A stretch of DNA of 64,000 nt from Bartonella sp. ML70XJBT.G (GTDB lineage: Bacteria; Pseudomonadota; Alphaproteobacteria; Rhizobiales; Rhizobiaceae), in contig NZ_JAQITA010000003.1 in the NCBI RefSeq assembly GCF_028618575.1, positions 62,001 to 126,000 of the forward strand, read 5' to 3'. Positions 49,921 through 62,596 of the stretch are shown one piece after another; the first letter of the stretch is position 1; each line of letters begins with the position of its first letter. The notes under the pieces were generated by a model that made no database searches, was not told the origin of the DNA, and saw only the letters and a list, made by a program, of their open reading frames with translations. The position numbers and the translations under genes are program-made.

Positions 49921-52101
49921 ATGCGAATAAGACGAAAAAATATCCATAAGAACTGCATAATTTTAAGTGCATTGTCTGTCTGTATCCCTTCATTTGTTTT
50001 TGCACAAAATAGCAATAAAAATGATGTGACTGAGCTTAAGCCCATTGTTATTAAAGGAAAAAAAGACGATTTAGGTTCAGTAAGTGTTCTGACCAGTCGT
50101 AACGCTGCTAAGGATATTAGTGAAAAACAAATAAGTGATGTTCATGATATTAGTCGTCTTGATCCGTCTATCACTTACAACACAGCTAAGAATAGTTTTG
50201 TGCTTCGTGGTTTAGATGCACAGCGTGTGCTTACCACAATGGATGGTATTGTTGTTCCATGGCTTGATGATATATTGCGTAAAAATCCTGGAAGTAGTGG
50301 AAATACAACATTTGACTTTAGCGCTCTTTCCGCATTTGATATTATTCAAGGATCGGATTCTAGTCTTTATGGATCTGGTGCTCTGGGAGGGGTTGTTGCT
50401 TTGCACACCCTTAATCCTGAAGATCTTATTACTGGAGAAAAGAATTGGGGCAGTCTTATAAAGGGTGGATATGATTCTGTTAATAACAGTTGGCGTATGA
50501 ATCAAGCTTTTGCTGTGCGTAATTATCAAACATTCTTGCTTTTCCAAGGTTCTTATACAAAAGGTCATGAACGCAAAAATATGGGGACCGTAGGCGGATA
50601 TGAGGAGCGCACACGTAAAAATCCCACCGATTTTGACCAAAATAATTTACTTTTTAAAGTTCATCAATACTTCAATGATAACCATAGACTTGGTTTTACA
50701 GCCGAACGCTTTCATTATAATAGAAACACGCATTTATTAAATATAGGCAAAAGGTACGTTCTAGGTTCTGCTTATGAACAAGACAATAAACGTCGTGAAC
50801 GTCTTTCTTTGTCTTATAATTACAATGGCAATGGGGATACGTTTTTTGATGCATTCCGTGGGCAGCTTTATTGGCTCAAACAATCAAATAATGATATTAC
50901 GACTGGCGTTCGTGTTAGAGCTCCAAAAGGAGATTATTTGAGGGATAATCTTGTCAATAATACTAATTATGGCTTAAATGTTGATGCGCAAAAACGAGTG
51001 AATATTGGTACTGTAAGCCACACATTAAAGCTTGCCACAAATGCTTTGTCATCAAAGTGGCATCATTATTTGTTAGGCAGAGATAATTGTCATTTGAAAG
51101 AAAATGAACGCGGATGCCTCTTTGTTCCTGCTAACCGATCAGATGCACCAGATACACAGAGCTATAATTTTGGTTTCGCTTTTGAAAATGAAATTGGTTT
51201 TGCGGATAATCATTTCCGTGTGACACCTGGAGTCCGTTACGATTGGTATAAGTATATCCCTCAGAAAACCTCTTCTTATGAGAAAGCTCTCATTTCAGAT
51301 CCTTTTCCTCCTGAACGAAATGGGTCACATTTTTCTCCTAAATTACGCGTAGAATGGGATGTTCGTAATCAAGTCACGTTGTATGCTCAATGGGCGCAAG
51401 CTTTCCGTGCACCACGTGTTTCAGAACTTTACGTCTCTTATATCAAACCTTCTGCTTATTATGTAAAAGGAAATCCTGATCTTAAAGCAGAAACAAGCAA
51501 TGGATATGATGTTGGTATACGCTATGGAGATGCGAATTTTGGTGGTTCACTCAGTGCTTTTGTTAATCAATATAAGGACTTTATAGATACCATAGATATT
51601 GGTCCATCAGAAGAATTTATGTTTGCACGTCAACATTATACAAATCGTTCACGCGTGCGTATTTTGGGTGCTGAAGCAAAGGTACATTTAGCTCTTTATA
51701 GTGGTTTCCATAGCAACTTCTCTCTTTCTTATTCGCAAGGAAAAGATCTCGATAAAAATGAGTACCTTAACTCAATTTCGCCTTTGAAAGCGGTTATCGG
51801 ATTAGGATATGGACAAGAAACTTGGGGAACAGATGCTGTACTAACTGTAGTAGCCAAACGTGACAAAGTTTCTGGAAAATCTGATTATCAGAAAGTTCCT
51901 GGCTATGAAGTTGTTGATGTCTCAAGTTGGTGGAAACCTTTGGGTGAAAAGGGTCCTGTGATAAGAGCAGGTGTTTATAATCTTTTCAATAAAAAATATT
52001 GGAATATATCAGATTTCCCCTCGGGTGATAGTTCGACACCAAAAGACTATTATAGCCAGCCTGGTCGTAATTTTAAAGTGTCGTTTGTGCAGAAGTTTTA
52101 G
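49921..52101 (+). CDS. hutA: TonB-dependent hemin receptor HutA
   Basis: Outer-membrane hemin importer, 726 residues. The signal peptide is about residues 1-28 (VFAQ). A TonB-box-like segment (DVTELKPIVIKG) and plug domain (to about 165) are followed by a 22-strand barrel ending in F. It has the receptor FRAP motif (495-498) and NPDL (518-521), a variant of NPNL. Odd point: no His lies between FRAP and NPDL, where HemR-type receptors keep a heme-ligand His; Tyr residues occur there instead. The start is ATG 49921. Confidence 0.92.
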   Translation: MRIRRKNIHKNCIILSALSVCIPSFVFAQNSNKNDVTELKPIVIKGKKDDLGSVSVLTSRNAAKDISEKQISDVHDISRLDPSITYNTAKNSFVLRGLDAQRVLTTMDGIVVPWLDDILRKNPGSSGNTTFDFSALSAFDIIQGSDSSLYGSGALGGVVALHTLNPEDLITGEKNWGSLIKGGYDSVNNSWRMNQAFAVRNYQTFLLFQGSYTKGHERKNMGTVGGYEERTRKNPTDFDQNNLLFKVHQYFNDNHRLGFTAERFHYNRNTHLLNIGKRYVLGSAYEQDNKRRERLSLSYNYNGNGDTFFDAFRGQLYWLKQSNNDITTGVRVRAPKGDYLRDNLVNNTNYGLNVDAQKRVNIGTVSHTLKLATNALSSKWHHYLLGRDNCHLKENERGCLFVPANRSDAPDTQSYNFGFAFENEIGFADNHFRVTPGVRYDWYKYIPQKTSSYEKALISDPFPPERNGSHFSPKLRVEWDVRNQVTLYAQWAQAFRAPRVSELYVSYIKPSAYYVKGNPDLKAETSNGYDVGIRYGDANFGGSLSAFVNQYKDFIDTIDIGPSEEFMFARQHYTNRSRVRILGAEAKVHLALYSGFHSNFSLSYSQGKDLDKNEYLNSISPLKAVIGLGYGQETWGTDAVLTVVAKRDKVSGKSDYQKVPGYEVVDVSSWWKPLGEKGPVIRAGVYNLFNKKYWNISDFPSGDSSTPKDYYSQPGRNFKVSFVQKF

Positions 52102-52369
52102 TTACTTCTCTTAAGCATGAGATCAATGGGAAATTGTATCGGTAAAAGGATGAATTGTTGTGTTTGTGTTCTCATTGTTCTTTAAATCACAAAGACTTGA
52201 AAGGAGAGCTTTAACTCCTCCTAGTTTGTTGATTTTTGGTTGTTCTGCTGTTGATCATAAGGGCTTATTTGGTGATGGGTTGAATCATTCGTTAAGAATG
52301 GTTTGACCCATTGCCTTAGAATGGTAAAATTTAAAAAGTTAACTCTCTAAGAATATTTAAGGAAAGTCT
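52102..52369 (+). promoter_or_regulatory. hutA-hemS intergenic control region
   Basis: A 268-base spacer. A weak AGGAG/CTCCT hairpin (52202-52219) may end hutA transcription. A 20-bp stem with a 5-base loop occupies 52271-52315, overlapping the motif shared with the tonB/hutA promoter. Further TTAAGAATGGT and TTAGAATGGT direct repeats lie at about 52293 and 52316. AAGGAAAGTCT precedes hemS. The hemS operon promoter probably lies here. Confidence 0.5.
52271..52315 (+). other. Long RNA hairpin upstream of hemS
   Basis: Bases 52271-52290 pair with 52296-52315 around the loop GTTAA: 15 Watson-Crick and 5 G-U pairs with no mismatch. On the opposite strand the five wobbles would be A-C mismatches, so the structure is favoured only in a rightward transcript. 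No T-run follows, so it is not a normal terminator. Confidence 0.75.
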
Positions 52370-53413
52370 ATGTCATATACAGCTGAAATGATTATTCGTT
52401 TGCGTGAAGAAAACAAAGAAATGCGAAACCGCGATTTTGCGATTTCTATTGGCATATCTGAAGCAGAACTTGTTGCTGCTTATTGTACAATTGGAAAAGC
52501 AAAAAGGCTCAAAGCTGATGTTGCCACTCTCTTAGAAAATGCTTCTCAGCTTGGAGAAGTTATGGCTTTGACACGTAATGAACATGCTGTCCACGAAATT
52601 ACAGGATGTTTTGAAAAAATTGTTCAAAACGAGCATGTCCCTATTACACTTGGTGAAATCGATTTGCGTATTTTTTCAAAACAATGGAAATTCGGTTTTG
52701 AGTATGAGATGATTGTTCTTGGAAAAACTACAAAGAGTCTGCAGTTCTTTGATCACTATGGTGTCGCTATTTTAAAACTCTATGCGAAAGACACAACAAA
52801 TATGGAAGAATGGAGTAGACTTGTTGAACAGTTGCTTCATGAGGACCAAGCATCTGTTCTTGATGTCCTTCCTGCTTCTCCTCCAATCCCATATAACACA
52901 ACGGAGTTGGATGTTGAACAGTTCCAAAACCGTTGGCGAAATATGACCGATGTACACCAACTTCATAAGATTATTTCTGAGTTTAAAATTAATCGACATG
53001 ATGCTGTAAAATATGTAGGTCGTGAATTTGCTCATGAATTAAAAGTAGAAGCTGTTGAGGTGATGCTTAAAAAAGTTGCAGAGCAAGAAATACCTATTAT
53101 GTGCTTTGTTGGTAACAGGGGATGTATTCAGATTTTTACTGGGCAAGTGAAAAACATTAAGCAAGTGGGACCGTGGCTTAATATTCTCGATCATAAATTT
53201 GACCTGCATTTACTCGTTTCTGGTATTGAAAAAGTATGGTGTGTTCGTAAACCTACCAGTGATGGTTCTGTCAGTTCACTTGAAATTTTCGATAAAAATG
53301 GTGAGATGATTGTTCAATTCTTTGGTAAGCGCAAGGAGGGACAAAAAGAACGTGAGGATTGGCGCTCATTATTGGATAGTTTGCCCTCATGTCAAGAAGC
53401 AATAATCGCGTAG
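52370..53413 (+). CDS. hemS: Hemin-degrading/trafficking factor HemS
   Basis: Cytoplasmic heme-binding protein of the HemS/ChuS/HmuS family, receiving hemin from the ABC importer. Of its 347 residues, two related halves (about 20-165 and 195-335) share an ALTRNE / CFVGNRG-type core. The TDVHQLHKII segment at about 189-198 carries the expected heme-ligand His. Whether it opens the heme ring or only carries it is not decidable from sequence. It has a strong AAGGAAAG ribosome-binding site and is first of hemS-hutB-hutC-hmuV. Confidence 0.92.
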   Translation: MSYTAEMIIRLREENKEMRNRDFAISIGISEAELVAAYCTIGKAKRLKADVATLLENASQLGEVMALTRNEHAVHEITGCFEKIVQNEHVPITLGEIDLRIFSKQWKFGFEYEMIVLGKTTKSLQFFDHYGVAILKLYAKDTTNMEEWSRLVEQLLHEDQASVLDVLPASPPIPYNTTELDVEQFQNRWRNMTDVHQLHKIISEFKINRHDAVKYVGREFAHELKVEAVEVMLKKVAEQEIPIMCFVGNRGCIQIFTGQVKNIKQVGPWLNILDHKFDLHLLVSGIEKVWCVRKPTSDGSVSSLEIFDKNGEMIVQFFGKRKEGQKEREDWRSLLDSLPSCQEAIIA

Positions 53414-53429
53414 GAAGGTAAAATCAAAA

Positions 53430-54323
53430 ATGATTATACTTTTTTTACGGAGATACCTAAGTATTTTGATACTGCTTTGTTTTTCTGTTTTTTCTCACAC
53501 AGTCATCGCTGAACCTACAACGCACTTTTCTGAAAATGCAAAAATTGTTTCTATTGGTGGTTCTCTTACAGAAATCGTTTACGCGTTGGGAGCTCAAAAT
53601 CAACTTGTGGCTCGTGATAGTACAAGCGTTTATCCGCAAGAAGCACTTAAACTTCCTGTCCTTGGATATATGCGTGCTTTATCACCTGAAGGCGTTCTCT
53701 CTCTTGCTCCAGAAGGCATATTGCTTATTGAAGGAAGCGGTCCTGCTTCAACAATTGATATTCTTAAAAAAACTTCTATCCCTATAGTGATTGTACCAGA
53801 AAACTATTCTCGTGAAAGTGTGATAGAAAAGGTTCGCATCGTTGGCAAAGCCATTCATCGTGAAAAACAAGCTGCTGCATTAATTGAAAAAATAAGCCGT
53901 GATTTTGTAGATAACGATACACTTTTAGCAAAAGTAACAAAACCAAAGCGTGTCCTTTTTGTTCTATCTGTACAAAATGACCGCGTGATGGCATCTGGGA
54001 TAGATACAGCTGCCGATGGTATGATAAAGCTTTCAGGTGGTATCAATGCTATTACCGATTATAAAGGATATAAGCTGCTCAATGGTGAAGCATTATTAAA
54101 AGCAAACCCTGATGTTATCATACTTGTAAAGCATGGTGGAAAATCGACTAACATTGAAAAGATTTTAGCTATACCAGCAGTTCAAGCAACGACTGCCGCG
54201 AAAAATCATGCAATCGCACAGATGGATCTTATGTATCTTTTAGGATTTGGTCCGCGGACTGCAGAGGCATCAAGAGAACTTATTAATATACTCTATGATG
54301 TAAAACAAAATGGTAAGAGCTGA
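53430..54323 (+). CDS. hutB: Periplasmic hemin-binding protein HutB
   Basis: Substrate-binding lipoprotein-like component (HmuT family) of the hemin ABC transporter, 297 residues. The signal peptide is about residues 1-28, ending VIAEP. The cluster A-3 fold shows IVSIGGSLTEIVYALG, and the heme-ligand Tyr lies in GYMRALSPEGVLSL (about residue 76). No lipobox Cys is seen, so it is probably soluble. It starts 16 bases after hemS, and its stop is shared by 1 base with hutC. Confidence 0.93.
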   Translation: MIILFLRRYLSILILLCFSVFSHTVIAEPTTHFSENAKIVSIGGSLTEIVYALGAQNQLVARDSTSVYPQEALKLPVLGYMRALSPEGVLSLAPEGILLIEGSGPASTIDILKKTSIPIVIVPENYSRESVIEKVRIVGKAIHREKQAAALIEKISRDFVDNDTLLAKVTKPKRVLFVLSVQNDRVMASGIDTAADGMIKLSGGINAITDYKGYKLLNGEALLKANPDVIILVKHGGKSTNIEKILAIPAVQATTAAKNHAIAQMDLMYLLGFGPRTAEASRELINILYDVKQNGKS

Positions 54324-55426
54324 TGGAAACGTTAGAGAATACATCCATAATGTATGCACCTGAGACAAAAGAAAGCAAAAAAATCAACCATACAAATTTG
54401 AGAAAGATTGTTTTACTAGGTCTTATTATATTCCTTCTCTTAAGTATTTTGGGTGGACTTTTGAATGGAGCTTCAAAGGTTTCTCTTTTTAATTTCCTTG
54501 ATATTATGCTTACACAAGACTTTTCAGTAAGCAGTAAAACGCGTGATTATCTCATATTTGTTGATATTAGACTTCCCCGTGTTATCTTAGGGTTATTGAT
54601 TGGAGCATCTTTAGCTGTTTCTGGTGTTCTCATGCAGGGACTCTTCCGTAACCCTCTTGCAGATCCTGGAATTGTAGGTGTATCAGCAGGTGCGGGTCTT
54701 GGTGCTGTTTTGGCAATTGTTATCGGTCTTGCCTTCCCTGTTTCATTGGCACCTTTTTTAGAGCCTTATAAAGTTATCATAGGTGCCTTTTGTGGCGGAC
54801 TTCTCTCAACAATTGTTCTTTATACAATAGCAACGCATCATAGTTGTACCTCTATTGCAACCATGCTTCTTGCCGGTATCGCTCTTGGTGCTTTAAGCGG
54901 TGCTGTTGTTGGGACATTGCTCTTTATCGCAAATGACCAACAATTACGTGATATTACCTTTTGGAATCTTGGTTCTCTTGCGGGTGCAACATGGCTAAAA
55001 GTTTGGCTTGTTCTTCCTTTTATCTGTGTTGGTCTGCTGTTTGCTCCCCTTTTATCACGCGCACTTAATGCTCTTGCACTTGGAGAAGCCGTTGCTGGTC
55101 ATATTGGTTTCCATATCCAGCGCGTTAAAAATATTGCTATTTTCCTTGTTGCTCTCATGTGTGGCAGTGCTGTTGCTGTCAGTGGTGGTATTGGTTTTAT
55201 TGGTATTGTTGTTCCACATATTTTACGTCAACTCATTGGTCCAGATCACCGCTACCTCATTCCTTGTTCTGCCCTTTTGGGGGCAGCATTGCTTATTTTT
55301 GCTGATACCTTTGCGCGTTTAATTGTTGCTCCAGCAGAATTGCCCATTGGAATCGTGACAGCACTTGTTGGTGCTCCTTTTTTCCTGTGGATCCTTATAC
55401 GCAAACGAGGAGCAAATTTTTCATGA
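54323..55426 (+). CDS. hutC: Hemin ABC transporter permease HutC
   Basis: FecCD/BtuC-type permease (HmuU family), 367 residues with about ten membrane segments. Recognisable family stretches are DIRLPRVILGLLIGASLAVSG, QGLFRNPLADPGIVGVSAGAG and GFIGIVVPHILRQLIGPDHR. The N-terminal 30 residues are cytoplasmic and polar. The start overlaps hutB by one base and the end overlaps hmuV by 4 bases (ATGA). Confidence 0.95.
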   Translation: METLENTSIMYAPETKESKKINHTNLRKIVLLGLIIFLLLSILGGLLNGASKVSLFNFLDIMLTQDFSVSSKTRDYLIFVDIRLPRVILGLLIGASLAVSGVLMQGLFRNPLADPGIVGVSAGAGLGAVLAIVIGLAFPVSLAPFLEPYKVIIGAFCGGLLSTIVLYTIATHHSCTSIATMLLAGIALGALSGAVVGTLLFIANDQQLRDITFWNLGSLAGATWLKVWLVLPFICVGLLFAPLLSRALNALALGEAVAGHIGFHIQRVKNIAIFLVALMCGSAVAVSGGIGFIGIVVPHILRQLIGPDHRYLIPCSALLGAALLIFADTFARLIVAPAELPIGIVTALVGAPFFLWILIRKRGANFS

Positions 55427-56217
55427 TTGAAGCAACACATATTTGCGTTCAACGCGGAAAAAAACAGATTCTCAACCACATCAATTTGCAAGCCCAAAAT
55501 GGTGCTCTCACTGTTATTATCGGTCCCAATGGATCTGGGAAGAGTACTTTTATTAAGGCATTGAGTGGAGAAATTCCCTACAGTGGAAAAATGACTTTAA
55601 ATGGTCATGATGTTCGCCAAACAAAAACGTCTGAAATGGCAAGAATGCGTGCAGTGTTACCACAATCAACAGTGCTCGTCTTTCCATTCTTAGTTCATGA
55701 AGTGGTTGCACTTGGTCTCTCTGTAAACCAATGTACTCTTTCCAAAACCGAATTGCAAAGTCTTACCCAAAAAGCTTTAGACCGTGTTGGTCTTGCTGAC
55801 TATAGTACACGATATTATCATCAATTATCGGGAGGGGAGCAGGCTAGAGTGCAACTGGCGCGTGTCCTTTGTCAAGTATGGGAACCCGTTTCTTGTGGGA
55901 TTCCTCGTTGGATGATCTTAGATGAACCTATTGCAAGCCTCGATATTCAACATCAAATTGTCGTTATGGATATTGCCAAGAATTTTGCCCGTTGTGGTGG
56001 TGGCGTTCTTGCTGTCCTGCACGATCTCAATCTTGCCGCGCATTATGCAGATAAAATGGTATTGCTAAAGCAAGGAGAAATTCATTGCGAAGGAAGTGTC
56101 TCTACTGTTTTGACAACACAACATCTGCGTGATGTTTATCACTGTGCTTTAAACGTTTCTGAATTGCCTAAAGCAGATGTGCCGTTCATACTCCCTCAAA
56201 CTGCATCCTGTCTATAA
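55423..56217 (+). CDS. hmuV: Hemin ABC transporter ATPase
   Basis: ATP-binding subunit (hutD/hmuV), 264 residues. It has Walker A GPNGSGKST, Q-loop VLPQST, signature LSGGEQARV, Walker B WMILDEPIASLD and the switch His in VLHDLN. The true start is ATG 55423, after GAGGAG, overlapping the hutC stop; an in-frame ATG at 55387 lies inside hutC and is less likely. Last gene of the hemin operon. Confidence 0.95.
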   Translation: MIEATHICVQRGKKQILNHINLQAQNGALTVIIGPNGSGKSTFIKALSGEIPYSGKMTLNGHDVRQTKTSEMARMRAVLPQSTVLVFPFLVHEVVALGLSVNQCTLSKTELQSLTQKALDRVGLADYSTRYYHQLSGGEQARVQLARVLCQVWEPVSCGIPRWMILDEPIASLDIQHQIVVMDIAKNFARCGGGVLAVLHDLNLAAHYADKMVLLKQGEIHCEGSVSTVLTTQHLRDVYHCALNVSELPKADVPFILPQTASCL

Positions 56218-59311
<3,094 letters not shown>

Positions 59312-59315
59312 ACAG

Positions 59316-60266
59316 TTGAAAAACATTCTTATCAAAGGTGCAGGTGTAGGGGGATTAACAGCTGCCTGTATGTTACAACAAAGAGGGGTTGCTGTTACTC
59401 TAGCAGCTCCCGCTGATTCTCCTATAGGGACTGCCAGTTGGTATGCGGGAGGAATGCTCGCACCTTACTGTGAAAGAGAAAATGCTGCACAAATTGTTGA
59501 AGATCTTGGCATACAAGCCATAGAATGGTGGCATAAAACGCTTCCTCATCTTGTTATACAAAAGGGTACTTTAGTGGTTGCACCAGCACGAGATAAGGGA
59601 GAACTTGAACGATTTTCAGCGCGTACACATTGCCATAAAATTCTAAATGGTGAAGAAATAGCACATCTTGAGCCAGATCTTGCAGAACGTTTTAATAACG
59701 CACTTTTTTATGAAAATGAAGCACATCTTGATCCCCGTAAAGCACTTATCACGTTAAAAGAAGATCTTGTAAAAAATGGCACATGTTTTGTTGATGTAAA
59801 AACATCTGAAACAGATTTTGATCTTATCATTGATGCAACTGGAATAGCACGTTTAGGAAAAGACAAAAAGTTACGCGGCGTACGTGGTGAAATGCTTCTC
59901 GTACGTAGCAGAGATATTAAAATTTCTCGTCCAATTCGTCTCCTTCATCCACGGTTTCCTCTCTATATTGTGCCGCGGCAAGATAATATTTTTATGATTG
60001 GTGCAACAATGATTGAGAGTGACTTTGATGGTGCCATTTCGGTAAGATCAATGATGGAATTGCTCAATGCAGCTTATACCTTGCATCCTGCTTTTGCTGA
60101 AGCCGAAATTATTGAAACTGGTGTTGGTGTACGACCATGTTATCCTGATAACTTCCCTTCTGTATGCAAACATGGTAATCGTATTTTTATTAATGGATTT
60201 TATAGACACGGTTTTCTTTTGTCTCCAGAAATGGCAAAACGCACGGTGAAATTGGCATTGGAATAA
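59316..60266 (+). CDS. thiO: Glycine oxidase ThiO
   Basis: FAD-dependent amine oxidase that makes the iminoglycine (dehydroglycine) for thiazole synthesis. The dinucleotide fold is at the very N-terminus (ILIKGAGVGGLTAACML), with GTASWYAGGMLAPYCE and a C-terminal GVGVRPCYPDNFP..FINGFYRHGFLLSP region. The frame is open far into thiC, but homology begins at TTG 59316, with AGAGAG 8 bases upstream, 4 bases after the thiC stop. It has 316 residues. The TTG start may keep its level low. Confidence 0.9.
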   Translation: MKNILIKGAGVGGLTAACMLQQRGVAVTLAAPADSPIGTASWYAGGMLAPYCERENAAQIVEDLGIQAIEWWHKTLPHLVIQKGTLVVAPARDKGELERFSARTHCHKILNGEEIAHLEPDLAERFNNALFYENEAHLDPRKALITLKEDLVKNGTCFVDVKTSETDFDLIIDATGIARLGKDKKLRGVRGEMLLVRSRDIKISRPIRLLHPRFPLYIVPRQDNIFMIGATMIESDFDGAISVRSMMELLNAAYTLHPAFAEAEIIETGVGVRPCYPDNFPSVCKHGNRIFINGFYRHGFLLSPEMAKRTVKLALE

Positions 60267-60269
60267 AAC

Positions 60270-60467
60270 ATGCAAATATTTGTCAATGGTGAAACAGTTC
60301 AAACAGAAGTTACCACTCTCAATCTTTTACTTGAAGAATTGGGTTATGAAGGGAATTGGCTTGCTACGGCTGTTAATGCAGAAGTTGTTCCCGTGAGTGA
60401 GCGAAGCAAATTTCTCTTGCATGAAGGTGATAAAATTGAAATTTTAAGCCCAATGCAAGGAGGCTAA
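60270..60467 (+). CDS. thiS: Sulfur carrier protein ThiS
   Basis: A 65-residue ubiquitin-like sulfur carrier ending in the required Gly-Gly (residues 64-65), which is adenylated and thiocarboxylated. The pattern [18 protein letters not shown] and VAVNAEVVP-like TAVNAEVVP is typical. It starts 3 bases after thiO and ends 4 bases before thiG. No thiF is present in the window, so the activating enzyme must be encoded elsewhere. Confidence 0.96.
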   Translation: MQIFVNGETVQTEVTTLNLLLEELGYEGNWLATAVNAEVVPVSERSKFLLHEGDKIEILSPMQGG

Positions 60468-60471
60468 AACG

Positions 60472-61245
60472 ATGCTGAATCTTTATGGACGTCAATTCTC
60501 TTCTCGTCTTATGTTAGGTACAGCACAATATCCCTCACCCGCAATCCTTCGTGATGCTATTTGTAAATCGGGTACAGAAATTGTAACAGTTTCATTGCGC
60601 CGAGAAACAGCCGGTGGCAAACAAGGGGGACAATTTTGGCAATTTCTGATAGAACTGGATATAACAGTGCTTCCTAATACTGCTGGTTGTTACACTGTTA
60701 AAGAAGCTGTTACAACGGCAAAACTTGCACGAGATCTCTTTAAAACCTCTTGGATTAAACTCGAAATTATCGGCAATCCCGATACTTTACAGCCAAATGT
60801 CTTTTCCCTCATCGAAGCAGCGCAAATTTTAAACAGTGAAGGTTTTAAAGTTTTTGCCTATACAACCGATGATCTTATTGTTGCTGAAAAACTTCTCGAC
60901 ATTGGATGCCAAGTTATTATGCCTTGGTGTGCTCCTATTGGATCTGCCAAAGGTCCTCAAAATACTGATGGACTACGTTCTATTCGTGCCTACCTTCCTG
61001 ATGTTACACTTGTTATTGATGCCGGCATTGGGCGCCCATCACATGCTAGTGTTGCTATGGAACTTGGATATGATGCAGTGCTTCTTAACACCGCGGTTGC
61101 TAAAGCAGGTGATCCTGTCTTAATGGCTGAAGCATTTTCTAAAGCAGTTCAGGCAGGACGTCAGGGATATAAAGCCGGACTTCTCGAAGCACGCAATGTC
61201 GCAGTTCCTTCAACACCCGTTATTGGAAAAGCCGTCTTTTCATGA
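60472..61245 (+). CDS. thiG: Thiazole synthase ThiG
   Basis: Forms the thiazole phosphate from deoxyxylulose 5-phosphate, ThiS-thiocarboxylate and iminoglycine. It is a TIM barrel of 257 residues. The Schiff-base Lys is K96 in [11 protein letters not shown], with the phosphate-binding segments [11 protein letters not shown] and LLNTAVAKA. Its end overlaps thiE by 4 bases. AGGAGG before the ATG lies within the thiS end. Confidence 0.97.
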   Translation: MLNLYGRQFSSRLMLGTAQYPSPAILRDAICKSGTEIVTVSLRRETAGGKQGGQFWQFLIELDITVLPNTAGCYTVKEAVTTAKLARDLFKTSWIKLEIIGNPDTLQPNVFSLIEAAQILNSEGFKVFAYTTDDLIVAEKLLDIGCQVIMPWCAPIGSAKGPQNTDGLRSIRAYLPDVTLVIDAGIGRPSHASVAMELGYDAVLLNTAVAKAGDPVLMAEAFSKAVQAGRQGYKAGLLEARNVAVPSTPVIGKAVFS

Positions 61246-61847
61246 AACTGGATCCATTTTATCTCATTGTTGACAATGCGAATTGGGTTGAGCGTTTGGT
61301 TCCCCTTGGCATCAAACTCATACAGTTGCGTATGAAAAATGAAAATCTTGAGACAATCATTCAACATATTAGGCGTGCAAAAAACATATGTGATAAATGG
61401 GGAGCACAACTCATTATTAATGATTATTGGACAATAGCTATTGATGAAAAATGCCATTTTATTCATCTTGGGCAAGAAGACTTAAGCAATGCTGACCTTG
61501 CCGCAATTCGTAAAAATGGTATAAAGTTTGGTCTTAGTACCCATGATAACCGAGAATTGGACATCGCACTTTCTGTTCATCCTGATTATATCGCTCTTGG
61601 TCCTATTTACCCAACAATTTTAAAAGAAATGAAATGGAAGCCTCAAGGATTAGAAAAAATCAAACAATGGAAACAGCGGATTGGTACTTTACCTTTAGTG
61701 GGCATTGGCGGATTAACACCAGAACGCGCGGTTGGTGTTTTGAAAGCAGGGGCCAATAGTGCTGCTGTTGTCACCGATATTATCCTCCATAAAAAACCTG
61801 AACAGCGTGTAAAGCAATGGATAAAGGTGACACAAGCATGGCGTTAA
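61242..61847 (+). CDS. thiE: Thiamine-phosphate synthase ThiE
   Basis: Joins HMP-PP and thiazole phosphate to thiamine phosphate. It has the TIM-barrel features [47 protein letters not shown] and [11 protein letters not shown]. It has 201 residues. It overlaps thiG by 4 bases and thiD by 10 bases. Confidence 0.95.
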   Translation: MKLDPFYLIVDNANWVERLVPLGIKLIQLRMKNENLETIIQHIRRAKNICDKWGAQLIINDYWTIAIDEKCHFIHLGQEDLSNADLAAIRKNGIKFGLSTHDNRELDIALSVHPDYIALGPIYPTILKEMKWKPQGLEKIKQWKQRIGTLPLVGIGGLTPERAVGVLKAGANSAAVVTDIILHKKPEQRVKQWIKVTQAWR

Positions 61848-62596
61848 AGCCTTCTATTCTTATTGTGGCAGGCACCGATCCAACGGGAGGGGCTGGCATT
61901 GTCCGTGATATAGAAACAGCAACACATTTTCACGTAAAAGCCAATTTAGCCATTACCTGTGTTAACGTCCAAGATGATAATCACGTTGCTGAAATTGTTC
62001 CAATGAGTGAAAGACTTATTGCCGCACAAATGCGCCGTGCTCTAGAAGCCCATCCAATCCGTGCAATAAAAATCGGCATGACAGGAACAAAAGCAATTAT
62101 AGCGGCAATCTGTAACGTCCTCGAAGACTATCCCCATATTCCTGTTATTTTTGATCCTGTACTTGTTGCCTCATCAGGAGGACAATTAACAACGGAAAAA
62201 ATTATAGACGTTATGATCAATAGACTTCTCCCTCACGTTGATCTTTTAACACCTAATAGAGAAGAACTTGCTCTTCTTAGCCAAAGCCCATTGGCATCTC
62301 ATGATCAGCAAGCAATACACCAAGCAAAAAAAATTCTGTCGTTTGGACCATGCTCTCTTTTGATAAAAGGTGGACATGCCAATGGTCCCCTTGCAACGGA
62401 TAGCTTCATTGATAAAAATGCTATCATCAATATTTCTACCCCGCGCCTAACAGGCACAATGCGTGGAACAGGTTGTATCCTTTCAAGTGCTATTGCGGCA
62501 CAATTGGCATTAAATGAATCTATGACTCAAGCCATAAAAAATGCAAAAGCATATATTCACACATTACTGTTAAATCATCATCAGAAATATTCTTAA
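61838..62596 (+). CDS. thiD: HMP-phosphate kinase ThiD
   Basis: Phosphorylates HMP and HMP-P to HMP-PP. It is a ribokinase-like fold of 252 residues with VAGTDPTGGAGIVRD at the N-terminus (the family usually has a GSDSGGGAGI-like sequence, so Thr-Pro-Thr here is a variant). FDPVLVASSGG, LTPNREELALLS and the catalytic loop GTMRGTGCILSSAIAA follow. I chose ATG 61838, after AAAGGTGACACAAGC, over ATG 61817 because of its spacing. Last gene of the thiamine operon. Confidence 0.94.
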   Translation: MALKPSILIVAGTDPTGGAGIVRDIETATHFHVKANLAITCVNVQDDNHVAEIVPMSERLIAAQMRRALEAHPIRAIKIGMTGTKAIIAAICNVLEDYPHIPVIFDPVLVASSGGQLTTEKIIDVMINRLLPHVDLLTPNREELALLSQSPLASHDQQAIHQAKKILSFGPCSLLIKGGHANGPLATDSFIDKNAIINISTPRLTGTMRGTGCILSSAIAAQLALNESMTQAIKNAKAYIHTLLLNHHQKYS

